From positions 96,147 to 160,146 of the forward strand of contig NZ_PCPS01000007.1 in the NCBI RefSeq assembly GCF_002975405.1: a stretch of 64,000 bases of DNA, read 5' to 3'. Below, piece by piece: positions 1-9,460 of this stretch. Made by a program: the position numbers and the translations under genes. Positions within the stretch are counted from its first letter, which is position 1. Each line of letters starts with the position of its first letter. The notes under the pieces are model-generated. The model saw only the letters and a program-made list of their open reading frames with translations, was not told the origin of the DNA and ran no database searches. This DNA comes from Arthrobacter sp. MYb229. Lineage in GTDB: Bacteria > Actinomycetota > Actinomycetes > Actinomycetales > Micrococcaceae.

Positions 1-660
1 GCCGCGGCCCAGTCGATCACCAGCATTCCGGTGCTCTTCTCCGCGGTTACCGATCCGGTGGACGCGAAGCTGGTGGCCTCCAACGAGGCTCCAGGCGCCA
101 ACGTCACCGGCACCTCGGACAAGAACCCGGTCAAGGAGCAGCTGGAACTGCTCAAGACGCTCTCCCCGGATGCGAAGAAGGTCGGCATCGTCTACTCCTC
201 GGGCGAGGCGAACTCCGCCATCCAGGTCCAGTGGGCCGAGGAAGCCGCCGGCGAGCTCGGCCTGACCATCGAGAAGTCCGCCATCTCCGCGCCTTCCGAG
301 GTGCAGCAGGCGGCCAACTCGCTGGACGTCGACGCCTACTACGTGCCCACCGACAACGCGGTAGTCTCCGCGCTGGAAGGCCTGCTGCAGACCGCGCAGG
401 GCAAGAAGGTCCCGGTGATCGCCGCCGATGGTGACTCCGTAAAGCGTGGCGCCACCGCCACCTACGGCATCAACTACGAGAAGCTCGGCGAGCAGACCGC
501 GATGATGGCGGACAAGCTGCTCAAGGGCGAGGCGGAACCGGCCACCATGCCGGTGGAAACCCTCACCGAGGTGGAGCTGTACCTGAACGAAACCGCCGCG
601 AAGAAGATCGGCATCGAGTTCTCCGCGGAACTGAAGTCCGAGGCGGTCGAAACCTACTAG
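1..660 (+). CDS. ABC transporter substrate-binding protein (TrpX/ABC_sub_bind-like), 5' truncated by window edge
   Basis: C-terminal part (about 219 residues) of an extracytoplasmic binding protein; the frame is open from base 1, so the signal peptide lies outside the window. Visible features fit the ABC_sub_bind (PF04392) family: the TDPVDAKLV segment, KVGIVYSSGEANS at the start of the second lobe, DAYYVPTDNAV, and ATYGINYEKLGEQ. Family members bind small aromatic or related solutes and feed a TrpY/TrpZ-like permease and ATPase, which follow directly downstream here. The substrate cannot be read from the sequence. The family call is based on recall of motifs; confidence in it being the binding component is high because of the three-gene arrangement. 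Confidence 0.85.
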   Translation, partial: AAAQSITSIPVLFSAVTDPVDAKLVASNEAPGANVTGTSDKNPVKEQLELLKTLSPDAKKVGIVYSSGEANSAIQVQWAEEAAGELGLTIEKSAISAPSEVQQAANSLDVDAYYVPTDNAVVSALEGLLQTAQGKKVPVIAADGDSVKRGATATYGINYEKLGEQTAMMADKLLKGEAEPATMPVETLTEVELYLNETAAKKIGIEFSAELKSEAVETY

Positions 661-681
661 GGCCAAAGCACCACCCACCTG

Positions 682-723
682 CGAGGAAGGCGAGGCGAGC
701 ACGTAGACGCCTCGCCTTCCTCG
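682..723 (+). other. intercistronic hairpin between binding protein and permease genes
   Basis: Perfect 16-bp inverted repeat (682-697 with 708-723) around a 10-base loop, with no T-run after it. It sits 21 bases after the binding-protein stop inside an operon. Such hairpins commonly protect the upstream mRNA or partly terminate, giving more binding protein than permease; that role is inference. Confidence 0.7.
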
Positions 724-759
724 TGACCAAGAACTTTCCCACAACTCAAGGATCCAATT

Positions 760-1680
760 ATGATCACAGCGGTTGAACTCGGGCTCATCTACGCCCTGAT
801 GGCGCTCGGGGTATATCTGACGTTCCGCATCCTGGATTTCCCGGACCTCACCGTCGACGGCAGCTTCACCACCGGTGCCGCCGTCGCCTCGGTGGGCATC
901 GTGAACGGGGTAAACCCCTGGCTTGCCACGCTGCTCGCCTTCTTCGCCGGCATGGTCGCCGGCGCGATCACCGGCCTGCTGCATACCAAGGGCAAGATCG
1001 ACGGCCTGCTCGCCGGTATTCTGACGATGATCGCCCTCTATTCGATCAACCTGCGCATTATGGGCAAGGCGAATACGCCGCTGCTCGGCGAGGACACGCT
1101 GATCAGCCCGTTGCGCACGGCGGGAATTCTCGGCTCCGCGGGCTCGGTCCTGATCCTCTTCGCCGTTGCACTGCTCTTCGTGGCCGCGATCGTCTGGTTC
1201 CTGCACACCGAAATGGGCATGGCGATGCGCGCCACGGGCGATAACCACGAGATGATCCGCTCCTTCGGGGTGAGCACCGATAACCAGAAGATCCTGGGCC
1301 TGGCCCTGTCCAACGGCTTTGTCGCCCTCTCCGGCGCGGCGATCGCCCAGTACCAGGGCTTCGCCGATGTCGGCATGGGCATCGGCGTGATCCTGATCGG
1401 GCTGGCCTCGGTGATCGTCGGCCAGGCCATCTTCACCCAGCGCTACATCTGGCTTGCCGCGCTGGCCGTCGTCTTCGGCGCGGTCATCTACCGGCTGGTC
1501 ATCCAGTTCGCACTGGTCGCCGGGCTGGAGGTCAACGACATGAAGCTGATCTCCGCGGTGCTCGTGGTGGTGGCGCTGCTGCTGCCGAAATGGAAGGGCT
1601 TCCAGAAGATCGTGAAAACCTTCAAACGCAAGGATTCGGACGCCGCGCCGATCCAGGAAGAGGTGCGCAGCAATGCTTGA
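760..1680 (+). CDS. ABC transporter permease (BPD_transp_2 / TrpY-like)
   Basis: 306-residue polytopic inner-membrane permease. It starts directly with hydrophobic segments (MITAVELGLIYALMALGVYLTF), followed by the DFPDLTVDGSF segment typical of the branched-chain/TrpY-like permease group, and has about 8 to 9 hydrophobic stretches ending near residue 280. The tail KTFKRKDSDAAP is cytoplasmic and charged. It pairs with the upstream binding protein and overlaps the downstream ATPase gene by 8 bases, so translational coupling is likely. Substrate unknown. ATG 760 is chosen because the hydrophobic N-terminus begins there and the family has no long leader. Confidence 0.9.
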   Translation: MITAVELGLIYALMALGVYLTFRILDFPDLTVDGSFTTGAAVASVGIVNGVNPWLATLLAFFAGMVAGAITGLLHTKGKIDGLLAGILTMIALYSINLRIMGKANTPLLGEDTLISPLRTAGILGSAGSVLILFAVALLFVAAIVWFLHTEMGMAMRATGDNHEMIRSFGVSTDNQKILGLALSNGFVALSGAAIAQYQGFADVGMGIGVILIGLASVIVGQAIFTQRYIWLAALAVVFGAVIYRLVIQFALVAGLEVNDMKLISAVLVVVALLLPKWKGFQKIVKTFKRKDSDAAPIQEEVRSNA

Positions 1681-2464
1681 AATTTCCAACCTCTCACGGA
1701 CCTTCTTCCCGGGAACCGTCAACGAGCGCAAGGCGCTGCGCAATATCAACCTGAACCTCGGGCCCGGCGAATTCGTCACCGTCATCGGGTCCAACGGAGC
1801 GGGCAAGTCCACGGTGCTGAACATGGTCGCCGGCAAGCTCTTCCCGGATACCGGGACGGTCACCGTCGACGGCAAGAACGTCACCAAGATGGCCGACTAC
1901 ACCCGCGCCAGGTACATCGGCCGGGTCTTCCAGGATCCGATGGCCGGCACCGCGCCGACGATGACCATCGAGGAGAATATGGCCCTGGCGCACGCCCGCG
2001 GCCGCTTCCGCGGTTTGGGCATGGGGGTGGGCGCCAAGCGCCGGAAGCTGTTCGTCGAGGAGCTCAAGTCCCTGGAGCTGGGGCTGGAAAAGCGCTTGAA
2101 GACGAAGGTCGGGCTGCTCTCGGGCGGCCAGCGCCAGGCGCTCAGCCTGCTGATGGCCACCTTCTCCAAGCCGAAGATCCTGCTGCTCGATGAGCACACC
2201 GCCGCGCTGGATCCGCAGCGCGCGGCCCTGGTCTCGCGGCTGACCAACGAGATCGTGCAGCGCCATGCGCTGACCACGCTGATGGTCACGCACAATATGG
2301 AACAGGCGCTGGCCCTGGGCACCAGGCTGATCATGATGCATGACGGGCAGATCATCCTGGACCTGGACCAGGAGGCGAAGAGCAAGATGACGGTCAAGGG
2401 CCTGCTGGGCGAATTCGAGAAGATCAAGGGCGCGCAGCTCGACGATCGCACGATGCTGCAGTAG
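1673..2464 (+). CDS. ABC transporter ATP-binding protein
   Basis: 263-residue nucleotide-binding subunit of the three-gene uptake system. Walker A GSNGAGKST lies near residues 39-47, the signature LSGGQRQALSLL near 150, Walker B ILLLDEH near 170, and the switch His in VTHNMEQAL. The glutamate after Walker B is present (DEH), so it should hydrolyse ATP. Start ATG 1673 overlaps the permease stop by 8 bases. A weak hairpin (2489-2531) follows. Within the ABC superfamily it resembles the TrpZ/branched-chain type by context; specificity is not determinable. Confidence 0.92.
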   Translation: MLEISNLSRTFFPGTVNERKALRNINLNLGPGEFVTVIGSNGAGKSTVLNMVAGKLFPDTGTVTVDGKNVTKMADYTRARYIGRVFQDPMAGTAPTMTIEENMALAHARGRFRGLGMGVGAKRRKLFVEELKSLELGLEKRLKTKVGLLSGGQRQALSLLMATFSKPKILLLDEHTAALDPQRAALVSRLTNEIVQRHALTTLMVTHNMEQALALGTRLIMMHDGQIILDLDQEAKSKMTVKGLLGEFEKIKGAQLDDRTMLQ

Positions 2465-2488
2465 CTTTTTCTTGGCTTTTGCCTCCGC

Positions 2489-2531
2489 TGGCCACCGGTG
2501 TTCCCTGTAGTTCAGGGTTCGCCGGCGGCCA
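2489..2531 (+). terminator. possible terminator hairpin after the ABC operon
   Basis: Imperfect 12-bp stem (2489-2500 with 2520-2531, one mismatch and one G-T pair) enclosing a smaller 5-bp hairpin (2503-2517). There is no T-run, so it is a weak terminator candidate before the cobW-type gene. Confidence 0.4.
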
Positions 2532-2651
2532 TCGGTGCTTTAACCGGACAACGCGGCGGCGCGGGGCGTACTAGGGTTGGAGCGGTTGATGTTTCCCGCT
2601 CGCGGCTTCCGTAGCCCCGGCGAGCACCGCATGAAAGGTCCAGGTGGATAG

Positions 2652-3680
2652 ATGGCACGCAGGCAGATTCCGGTGATCGCGCTGACCGGATACTTGGGGG
2701 CCGGCAAAACCACCGTGCTCAACCACCTGCTGCGCACCCCGGGGGCGCGCATCGGGGTGGTGGTCAACGATTTCGGGACCATCAACGTCGACGCCGGGCT
2801 GATCACCGGGCAGGTGGACGCCGCGCAATCCATCGCCGGCGGCTGCGTGTGCTGCCTGGACGACTCCGGGGGACTGGATGAGGCCCTGGCCAGGCTCGCC
2901 GCACCGCGGCTGCGGCTGGACGTGATCATCATCGAAGCCAGCGGGGTGGCCGAGCCGCTGTCCCTGGCCCGGCTGATCCGCTTCAGCCAGGCGAAGAACA
3001 TCCGCCCCGCCGGGCTGATCGAGGTGGTGGATGCGGCGAACTACTTCGAGACGGTGGACACCCATGCCGATCCGCCGGCGCGATTCGAGGCCGCCTCGCT
3101 GGTGGTGCTGAACAAGCTCGACCAGCTCGGGCAGGAAGCTCACCCGGGCGCGGGCCAAGCCGACGTCCTTGAGCGCATCACCGAGCGCATCGCCCTGCGC
3201 AATCCGCGCGTGCCGCTGGTGCACGCGGTGCGCGGGGCCATCGACCCGGAGCTGGTATTCGACGTGGCGCTGGCCGAAGACCCCGAGGACCAGCTGCCGC
3301 TCGGCGCGCTCATGCGGGCCGAACACGGCTCGCACACCCACCAGCATGCCGCCTCGGTGAGCGTGACCGCCGGCGCACCCATCGCCGCCGGCGCGCTGCT
3401 GGACCTGCTCGAGCGCCCGCCGTCCGGGGTCTACCGGCTGAAGGGGATCGTCCAGGTGGCCACGGCCCGCGGCGCGAAATCCTGGGCGGTGAATCTGGTC
3501 GGACGCCATATCCATGTGGCCGCGCATCCTTCAAGCGATGCTGCGGGGCTGGTGGCCATCGGCGTCGGGATCGATGAACATCTGGTGCGCGGAGCGCTAG
3601 CGCAAACGCTGCGGCCGGCACAGGGTCCGGACGCGGAAGGGATGCGCCGGCTGCAGCGCCATGCCCGGCTGAGCGCCTGA
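2652..3680 (+). CDS. CobW/COG0523-family GTP-binding metallochaperone
   Basis: 342-residue P-loop GTPase of the CobW/P47K/COG0523 family, which deliver zinc, cobalt or related metals to client proteins. Walker A is GYLGAGKT (13-20), the metal-binding GGCVCC motif is at 63-68, the guanine-specificity NKLD is near 155, and a His cluster (EHGSHTHQH, about 223-231) separates the G domain from the C-terminal CobW_C domain. Start ATG 2652 has AGGTGGA just upstream. It stands alone between an ABC operon and tRNA-Arg; no Zur-like operator was obvious upstream, so the metal is unknown. The family call is secure, the substrate is not. Confidence 0.92.
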   Translation: MARRQIPVIALTGYLGAGKTTVLNHLLRTPGARIGVVVNDFGTINVDAGLITGQVDAAQSIAGGCVCCLDDSGGLDEALARLAAPRLRLDVIIIEASGVAEPLSLARLIRFSQAKNIRPAGLIEVVDAANYFETVDTHADPPARFEAASLVVLNKLDQLGQEAHPGAGQADVLERITERIALRNPRVPLVHAVRGAIDPELVFDVALAEDPEDQLPLGALMRAEHGSHTHQHAASVSVTAGAPIAAGALLDLLERPPSGVYRLKGIVQVATARGAKSWAVNLVGRHIHVAAHPSSDAAGLVAIGVGIDEHLVRGALAQTLRPAQGPDAEGMRRLQRHARLSA

Positions 3681-3728
3681 GCGCCAGCCTGCCGAGGCGG
3701 GGCAGCGATCGAGCGAGCGCGGGGAAAA

Positions 3729-3759
3729 GAAAAAGGCCCCGCGACTGCGGAACCTTTTT
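3729..3759 (-). terminator. rho-independent terminator downstream of tRNA-Arg
   Basis: Hairpin with A-rich and T-rich flanks: AAAAAGG, then CCGC-GACT-GCGG, then CCTTTTT. On the minus strand it follows the tRNA end by two bases and gives a T-run; on the plus strand it could also end the cobW-type transcript. Confidence 0.8.
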
Positions 3760-3761
3760 GC

Positions 3762-3837
3762 TGGTGCCCCTGAAAGGAATCGAACCTTCGGCCTTCTGCT
3801 CCGGAGGCAGACGCTCTATCCACTGAGCTACAGAGGC
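3762..3837 (-). tRNA. tRNA-Arg (anticodon CCG)
   Basis: A complete 76-nt cloverleaf folds on the minus strand. The acceptor stem is GCCTCTG/CAGGGGC (one G-T pair), the D-arm is GCTC/GAGC, the anticodon stem TCTGC/GCAGA has loop CTCCGGA giving anticodon CCG, and the T-arm has loop TTCGATT. The discriminator is A and the 3' CCA is encoded. It decodes CGG. It lies divergently about 150 bp upstream of argS, whose product charges it. Confidence 0.97.
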
Positions 3838-3978
3838 ATGTTGCTGGGCAACAGGAAAAATACTATCAGGTGAAAGCGCCATCTGCGCAATTGGCCCGGC
3901 GGCGCGCCAACGCGGGTGATGCCTGCAGCATCACAGGGGGCAAAGTCATCAATGCCCAAGATGCCTGCGAAAAACCGC

Positions 3979-3984
3979 TATTCT
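3979..3984 (+). promoter_or_regulatory. -10 box (TATTCT) for leaderless argS
   Basis: TATTCT ends 6 bases before GTG 3991 and no ribosome binding site precedes that GTG. This is the spacing expected if transcription starts at the start codon. No convincing -35 box. Confidence 0.5.
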
Positions 3985-3990
3985 TGAACG

Positions 3991-5631
3991 GTGACTCCTG
4001 AAGAACTCTCCGCTGCCATATCCGCATGCCTGACGCAGGCCGTAGCCGCCGGCGAAATCGCCGTCGAGGTACCCGACACCGTGCGCGTCGAGCGACCCAA
4101 AAGCCGTGAGCACGGCGACTGGGCGACCAACATCGCGCTCCAACTGGGCAAGAAGGCCGGCATGGCCCCGCGCGACTTCGCGCAGATGCTGGTGCGCCGG
4201 CTTTCCGAAGTCCCGGGCGTCGGCGCGGTGGAGATCGCCGGACCCGGCTTCCTGAACATCACCGTGGACGCGGCGGCCGCCGGCGAGCTGGCCCGCTCCA
4301 TCGTCGAGGCCGGGGCGGGCTTCGGGCACAACCAGGCGCTGGCCGGGCACGTGGTCAACATGGAATTCGTCTCCGCCAACCCCACCGGCCCGCTGCATAT
4401 CGGCCACACCCGCTGGGCGGCGCTGGGAGACGCGATCGCCCGCGTGCTGCGCGCCTCGGGCGCCGAGGTGACCAGCGAGTACTACATCAACGACGCCGGC
4501 AACCAGATGAACGTGTTCGCCCGCTCGGTGTACAACCGCATGCATGGCCTGCCGGTCCCCGAGGGTGGCTACCCGGGGGAGTACATCAAGGAACTGGCCG
4601 ACATCGTGCAGGCCGCCGCCCCGGAACTTGCCGAGCAGGACGAGGCCACCGCGCTGCCCAAGCTGCGCGAACTGGCCTACACCGCGCAGCTGGCGGACAT
4701 CAAGTCCACGCTGGCTGACTTCGGCGTGCACTTCGACGTGTTCTACTCCGAATCCACCCTGCATGAGGGCGGTGCGGTGGCGGACGCCGTCGCCCGGCTG
4801 CGCGAACAGGGCCACATCTTCGATCTGGAGGGCGCGGTCTGGCTGCGCACCACCGACTTCGGCGACGACAAGGACCGGGTGCTGATCCGCGCCAACGGGG
4901 AACCGACCTACTTCGCCGCCGACGCCGCCTACTACCTGTCCAAGAAGGACCGCGGCTTCAGCGAGAAGATCTACCTGCTCGGAGCCGACCACCACGGCTA
5001 CGTCAACCGGCTGAAGGCCATCGCCGCCTGCGCCGGGGACGACAAGGACAAAAACATCGAGGTGCTGATCGGCCAGCTGATTTCCGTCAACGGGGCCAAG
5101 CTCTCCAAGCGCGCGGGCAATATCATCGAGCTGCGCGATTTGATCAACTGGATCGGCGCCGACGCGCTGCGCTACTCGCTGGCCCGCTACCCGGCCGATT
5201 CGCCGATCGCGCTGGATCCGGAGCAGCTGAAGAAGAACACCAACGACAACCCGGTGTTCTACGTGCAGTACGCCCACGCGCGCTCCTTCGGCGCCTCGGC
5301 GAACGCGGTCGCCAAGGGCGTCACCCGTGAGAGCTTCGACGCGGCGCTGCTCACCGACCCGAGCGAGAACGAACTGCTGGCCGTGCTCGGCCAATTCCCC
5401 TCGGTGGTCGCCGGGGCCGCGCAGTCGCGCGAGCCGCATCGCATCGCCCGCTACCTGGAGCAGGTCGCCGGGGCCTACCACTCCTGGTATGCGGCCACCC
5501 GCGTCACCCCGCTGGGCGACGAGCCGGTGCAGGAAGTGCACCACACCCGGTTATGGCTGAACGACGCCACCACCCAGGTGCTGGCCAACGGACTCGGACT
5601 GCTGGGCGTTTCGGCCCCGGAGAGGATGTAA
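3991..5631 (+). CDS. argS: arginyl-tRNA synthetase (class I)
   Basis: 546 residues; attaches arginine to tRNA-Arg using ATP in the cytoplasm. The N-terminal Arg-tRNA-synt-N domain contains SREHGDWATNIA, the Rossmann signature LHIGHTR is near 135-141, the KMSKS-equivalent GAKLSKRAGN is near 369, and the C-terminal DALR anticodon-binding domain ends with LLGVSAPERM. Length is normal for the family. GTG 3991 has no ribosome binding site but a TATTCT box 6 bases upstream, fitting a leaderless message. It heads the argS-lysA-hom-thrC run, a conserved actinobacterial arrangement, and sits beside a tRNA-Arg gene. Confidence 0.97.
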   Translation: MTPEELSAAISACLTQAVAAGEIAVEVPDTVRVERPKSREHGDWATNIALQLGKKAGMAPRDFAQMLVRRLSEVPGVGAVEIAGPGFLNITVDAAAAGELARSIVEAGAGFGHNQALAGHVVNMEFVSANPTGPLHIGHTRWAALGDAIARVLRASGAEVTSEYYINDAGNQMNVFARSVYNRMHGLPVPEGGYPGEYIKELADIVQAAAPELAEQDEATALPKLRELAYTAQLADIKSTLADFGVHFDVFYSESTLHEGGAVADAVARLREQGHIFDLEGAVWLRTTDFGDDKDRVLIRANGEPTYFAADAAYYLSKKDRGFSEKIYLLGADHHGYVNRLKAIAACAGDDKDKNIEVLIGQLISVNGAKLSKRAGNIIELRDLINWIGADALRYSLARYPADSPIALDPEQLKKNTNDNPVFYVQYAHARSFGASANAVAKGVTRESFDAALLTDPSENELLAVLGQFPSVVAGAAQSREPHRIARYLEQVAGAYHSWYAATRVTPLGDEPVQEVHHTRLWLNDATTQVLANGLGLLGVSAPERM

Positions 5632-5636
5632 TTCTT

Positions 5637-7058
5637 ATGACCGCTTCACCACTGGCTCCGGCCTGGCTCAGTTTCCCCGCCGACCCCAACGCGCTGCGCG
5701 AGGTGCAGTGGGCCTCCGGAGTTTCCCGCGATGCCCACGGCGAGCTGGCCGTGCAGGGCGTGGCGGTCTCGGAACTGGCCAGGGAATTCGGCACCCCGCT
5801 GTTCGTGCTGGACGAAAACGACTTCCGCGCCCGCGCCCGCGGGTTCAAAACCGCCTTCGATGCCGCCTTCGCGCAGCTGTGCGGCGCGGTGGACGTGTAC
5901 TACGCCGGCAAGGCGTTCTTGTGCACCGAGGTGGCCCGCTGGGTCACCGCCGAGGGATTGCGCCTGGACACCTGCTCCGGCGGCGAGCTCGCGGTGGCCC
6001 AGGCCGCCGGCGTGCCCGGGGCGAAGCTGTCGCTGCACGGGAACAACAAGTCCGTGCCGGAGATCGCCCGCGCCCTGCGCATGGGCGTGGGACGCATCGT
6101 CATCGACTCGCTGGACGAGCTGGAACGCGTGATCTTGGTCGCAGCCGCGGAGGGGATCACGGCGCAGGTGATGCTGCGCCTGACCCCCGGGGTGCACGCC
6201 TCCACCCATGAGGCCATCGCCACCGCGCACGAGGACCAGAAGTTCGGGCTGTCCATCCAGCCCGGGCCCACCGGCACCTCCCCGGCGCTGGCGGCCATCG
6301 CCCGCGCCCTGGAGGCCCCGGGCATCAACCTGCTCGGCCTGCACGCGCATATCGGCTCGCAGATCTTCGACGCCGAGGGCTTCGCCATCGTCGCGCGCAC
6401 GATGCTCGGCATCCTCGCCGAGGTGCGCGAACGCCACGGGGTCACGCTGCCCGAACTGGATCTGGGCGGCGGCTACGGCATCGCCTACACCGAGGCCGAC
6501 CACCCCTCCACCCCGGCGAAGCTCGCCGGGCAGATGGCCGAGGTGGTCGCCGCGACCTGCGCGCAGCTGGGCATCGACTGCCCGCGCCTGTCCATCGAAC
6601 CGGGCCGCGCCATCGCCGGGCCCTCGACCTTCACCCTCTACGAGGTGGGCGTGCGCAAGGACGTGTTCGTCGAGGACGGGGCCGGGGGCACCGCGCCGCG
6701 GCGCTACGTGTCGGTGGACGGCGGGATGAGCGACAATGCCCGGCCGGTGCTCTACGACGCGGATTACAGCGCCGTGCTGGCCAACCGTGTGACGCAAAGC
6801 GACGCGATTATTTCTCGCGTAGTTGGGAAACACTGCGAGTCGGGTGACATAGTCGTGAATGACGTTTACCTGCCCGAGGACGTAGCCGCCGCCGATTTGC
6901 TGGCGGTTCCGGGCACCGGCGCCTATTGCTGGGCGCTGTCGAGCAACTACAACTACCTGACCCGTCCGGCGGTGGTTGCGGTGCGCGACGGCCAAGCCCG
7001 TCTGATCGTGCGCAGGGAAACCGAATCCGATTTGTTGGCCCGTGACATGGGAGTTTAA
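5637..7058 (+). CDS. lysA: diaminopimelate decarboxylase
   Basis: 473 residues; PLP enzyme converting meso-diaminopimelate to L-lysine, the last lysine step. The fold-type III barrel carries the PLP lysine in YYAGKAFLC (near 92), the glycine-rich phosphate loop DLGGGYGI, EPGRAI near 318, and the substrate-side Cys in CESGDI near 400. I start at ATG 5637, five bases after the argS stop, instead of an upstream in-frame ATG inside argS that adds a non-conserved leader. The stop is immediately followed by hom, so the two are probably co-translated. Confidence 0.97.
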   Translation: MTASPLAPAWLSFPADPNALREVQWASGVSRDAHGELAVQGVAVSELAREFGTPLFVLDENDFRARARGFKTAFDAAFAQLCGAVDVYYAGKAFLCTEVARWVTAEGLRLDTCSGGELAVAQAAGVPGAKLSLHGNNKSVPEIARALRMGVGRIVIDSLDELERVILVAAAEGITAQVMLRLTPGVHASTHEAIATAHEDQKFGLSIQPGPTGTSPALAAIARALEAPGINLLGLHAHIGSQIFDAEGFAIVARTMLGILAEVRERHGVTLPELDLGGGYGIAYTEADHPSTPAKLAGQMAEVVAATCAQLGIDCPRLSIEPGRAIAGPSTFTLYEVGVRKDVFVEDGAGGTAPRRYVSVDGGMSDNARPVLYDADYSAVLANRVTQSDAIISRVVGKHCESGDIVVNDVYLPEDVAAADLLAVPGTGAYCWALSSNYNYLTRPAVVAVRDGQARLIVRRETESDLLARDMGV

Positions 7059-8348
7059 GTGAGCGGTGAAAAAAGCCTGAAGGTCGCCCTGCTGGGTTGC
7101 GGCACGGTAGGTGCCCAGGTGGCACGAATCCTGATCGAGGACAGCGGCGCCCTGGCGGCCCGCTCCGGCGCGAGCTTGGAACTGACGGGGATTGCCGTGC
7201 GCAACCTGGAGTCCAAGCGCGATGTGCAGCTCGACCAGCAATTGTTCACCACCGATGCCAATGCGCTGATCGACGGCGCCGACGTGGTGATCGAGCTGCT
7301 CGGCGGCATGGAGCCGGCCGGGGAGTACATTTCCCGGGCGCTGGCCCGCGGGGCCAGCGTGATCACCGGGAACAAGGCGCTGATCGCCGCCCGGGGCGCC
7401 GAATTGAACGCGCTGGCCGCCGCCTCCGGCGCCCAGCTGCGCTACGAGGCCGCGGTGGCCGGGGCGATTCCGATCCTGCGCCCGATCGCCGATTCGCTGG
7501 CCGGGGACCACATCACCAAGGTGATGGGCATCGTCAACGGCACCACCAACTTCATCCTCGACGCGATGGACACCACCGGCGCCGCCTTCGACGACGTGCT
7601 CGCCGAAGCCCAGGCGCTGGGTTATGCCGAGGCCGATCCGACCGCCGACGTGGGCGGGCACGATGCCGCCGCGAAGGCCGCGATCCTCGCCTCGCTGGCC
7701 TTCCACACCACCGTCTCCTCGGACCAGGTGCACACCGAGGGCATCACCGAGGTGACCGCCGCCGACGTATCCGCCGCCGCCGCGGCCGGCTACGTGATCA
7801 AGCTGCTGGCCATCGCCGAGAAGTCCGAGCAGGGCATTTCGGTGCGCGTCTACCCGGCGCTGGTCAACCGCAACCACCCGCTGGCCACCGTGCACGGTGC
7901 GTTCAACGCGGTGTTCGTCCAGGCGCAGAACGCCGGGGACCTGATGTTCTACGGCGCAGGAGCCGGCGGCAACGCGACCGCATCGGCCGTGATGGGCGAC
8001 GTAGTCGCCGTCACCCGCCAGCTGGCCGCCGGGGCCCCGCTGCCCAATGGCTCCGCGGATGCCGCCGCGAGCCTGATGGACTTCTCCGCGATCACCACGC
8101 GCTACTGGATCGGCTTGACCGTCTCCGACGAGCCCGGAGTGCTCGCGCGCATCGCGGCGATCTTCGGCGAGCATGGGGTCTCCATCGAATCCATGAACCA
8201 GCAGGCGGCGCACCCGGATGCGGCAGCCCAGCTGCGCATCCTCACCCACCAGGGCACCGAGGCCGCGCTCAGCTCCACCGTGGCGGCGCTCACCGCGCTG
8301 GACGCGGTGGATTCAGTCCTATCCGTAATGCGAGTTGAAGGAAACTAA
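7059..8348 (+). CDS. hom: homoserine dehydrogenase with C-terminal ACT domain
   Basis: 429 residues; reduces aspartate semialdehyde to homoserine with NAD(P)H, the branch step to threonine and methionine. The Rossmann motif GCGTVG is near the N-terminus, the catalytic region KVMGIVNGTTNFIL lies mid-protein, and YAEADPTADVGGHDAAAK is the substrate-binding segment. The C-terminal ACT domain begins around LTVSDEPGVLARIA and normally gives threonine feedback inhibition. GTG 7059 follows the lysA stop without a gap, with GGGAG upstream. Confidence 0.97.
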   Translation: MSGEKSLKVALLGCGTVGAQVARILIEDSGALAARSGASLELTGIAVRNLESKRDVQLDQQLFTTDANALIDGADVVIELLGGMEPAGEYISRALARGASVITGNKALIAARGAELNALAAASGAQLRYEAAVAGAIPILRPIADSLAGDHITKVMGIVNGTTNFILDAMDTTGAAFDDVLAEAQALGYAEADPTADVGGHDAAAKAAILASLAFHTTVSSDQVHTEGITEVTAADVSAAAAAGYVIKLLAIAEKSEQGISVRVYPALVNRNHPLATVHGAFNAVFVQAQNAGDLMFYGAGAGGNATASAVMGDVVAVTRQLAAGAPLPNGSADAAASLMDFSAITTRYWIGLTVSDEPGVLARIAAIFGEHGVSIESMNQQAAHPDAAAQLRILTHQGTEAALSSTVAALTALDAVDSVLSVMRVEGN

Positions 8349-9449
8349 GTGGCGCATCAGTGGCGTGGAGTCATCCGCGAATATGCCGACCGGCTGCCGG
8401 TCGATGAGAACACCCAGGTCATCACGCTCGGCGAAGGCGGGACCCCGCTGGTCTTCGCCCCGGCGCTGAGCGAATTGACCGGATCGAGCGTCTATCTCAA
8501 GGTCGAGGGCATGAACCCGACCGGCTCCTTCAAGGACCGCGGCATGACCATGGCGATGACCGCCGCGGTGGCCGCCGGCGCCAAGGCCGTGGTCTGCGCC
8601 TCCACCGGCAACACCTCCGCCTCCGCCGCGGCCTACGCCACGCAGGCCGGGCTGAAGTGCGCGGTGCTCGTCCCGGAGGGCAAGATCTCCATGGGCAAGA
8701 TGTCCCAGGCGATCGCGCACGGCGCGGACATCATCCAGATCGACGGCAACTTCGACAACTGCCTGGACGTGGCCCGCAAGCTCAGCGAGAACTACCCGGT
8801 GTTCCTGGTGAACTCCGTGAATCCGGCGCGCATCGAAGGCCAGAAGACCGGCGCGTTCGAGGTCGTCGACTTCCTCGGCGACGCCCCGGACTACCATGTG
8901 CTTCCCGTCGGGAACGCGGGCAATATCACCGCCTACTGGAAGGGCTACAAGGAGTACGCGGCCGAGTACACCACCCAGGCCGGCGGCAAGCTGCCGGCGG
9001 TCTCCACGAAGACCCCGATCATGTGGGGCTTCCAGGCCGCGGGCGCCGCGCCGATCGTGCTGGGCCACCCGGTCACCGAACCGGACACCATCGCCACCGC
9101 GATCCGCATCGGCAACCCGGCCAGCTGGGAGCAGGCCGAGGCCGCGCGCGATGAATCCGGGGGACAGATCGATTCGGTGACCGACGAGGAAATCCTCGCC
9201 GCGCACCGCTGGCTCTCCTCCCGCGAGGGCGTGTTCGTGGAACCTGGTTCCGCCGCCGGGGTTGCCGGGCTGATCAAGCACCACGGCGCCGGCAACGTGC
9301 CGACGGGCAAGAAGATCGTCATCACCGTCACCGGCCACGGCCTGAAGGACCCGAACTGGGCCCTGCAGAACCCGGACGGCACCACGGTGGAACCGACCAA
9401 GGTCGGCTTCGACGTGGTCGAAGTTGCCACCGCCCTGGGCCTGGCCTAA
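8349..9449 (+). CDS. thrC: threonine synthase
   Basis: 366 residues; PLP-dependent conversion of O-phosphohomoserine to threonine. The PLP lysine is in GSFKDRGM (about residue 62), the phosphate-binding loop is [15 protein letters not shown], and the C-terminus has [13 protein letters not shown]. The short form without the N-terminal extension is typical of actinobacteria. GTG 8349 directly abuts the hom stop and has GAAGGA upstream. A strong hairpin separates it from thrB. Confidence 0.97.
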   Translation: MAHQWRGVIREYADRLPVDENTQVITLGEGGTPLVFAPALSELTGSSVYLKVEGMNPTGSFKDRGMTMAMTAAVAAGAKAVVCASTGNTSASAAAYATQAGLKCAVLVPEGKISMGKMSQAIAHGADIIQIDGNFDNCLDVARKLSENYPVFLVNSVNPARIEGQKTGAFEVVDFLGDAPDYHVLPVGNAGNITAYWKGYKEYAAEYTTQAGGKLPAVSTKTPIMWGFQAAGAAPIVLGHPVTEPDTIATAIRIGNPASWEQAEAARDESGGQIDSVTDEEILAAHRWLSSREGVFVEPGSAAGVAGLIKHHGAGNVPTGKKIVITVTGHGLKDPNWALQNPDGTTVEPTKVGFDVVEVATALGLA

Positions 9450-9460
9450 AAAATGCAGCA

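Noticed and set aside
3949..5544. 531-codon minus-strand ORF across argS
   Set aside because: Antisense shadow of argS with no recognised domain or ribosome site.
5646..8249. 867-codon ORF on the minus strand across lysA and hom
   Set aside because: Antisense shadow of two well-conserved genes in GC-rich DNA; composition is Gly/Arg/Val/His-rich with no known motif.
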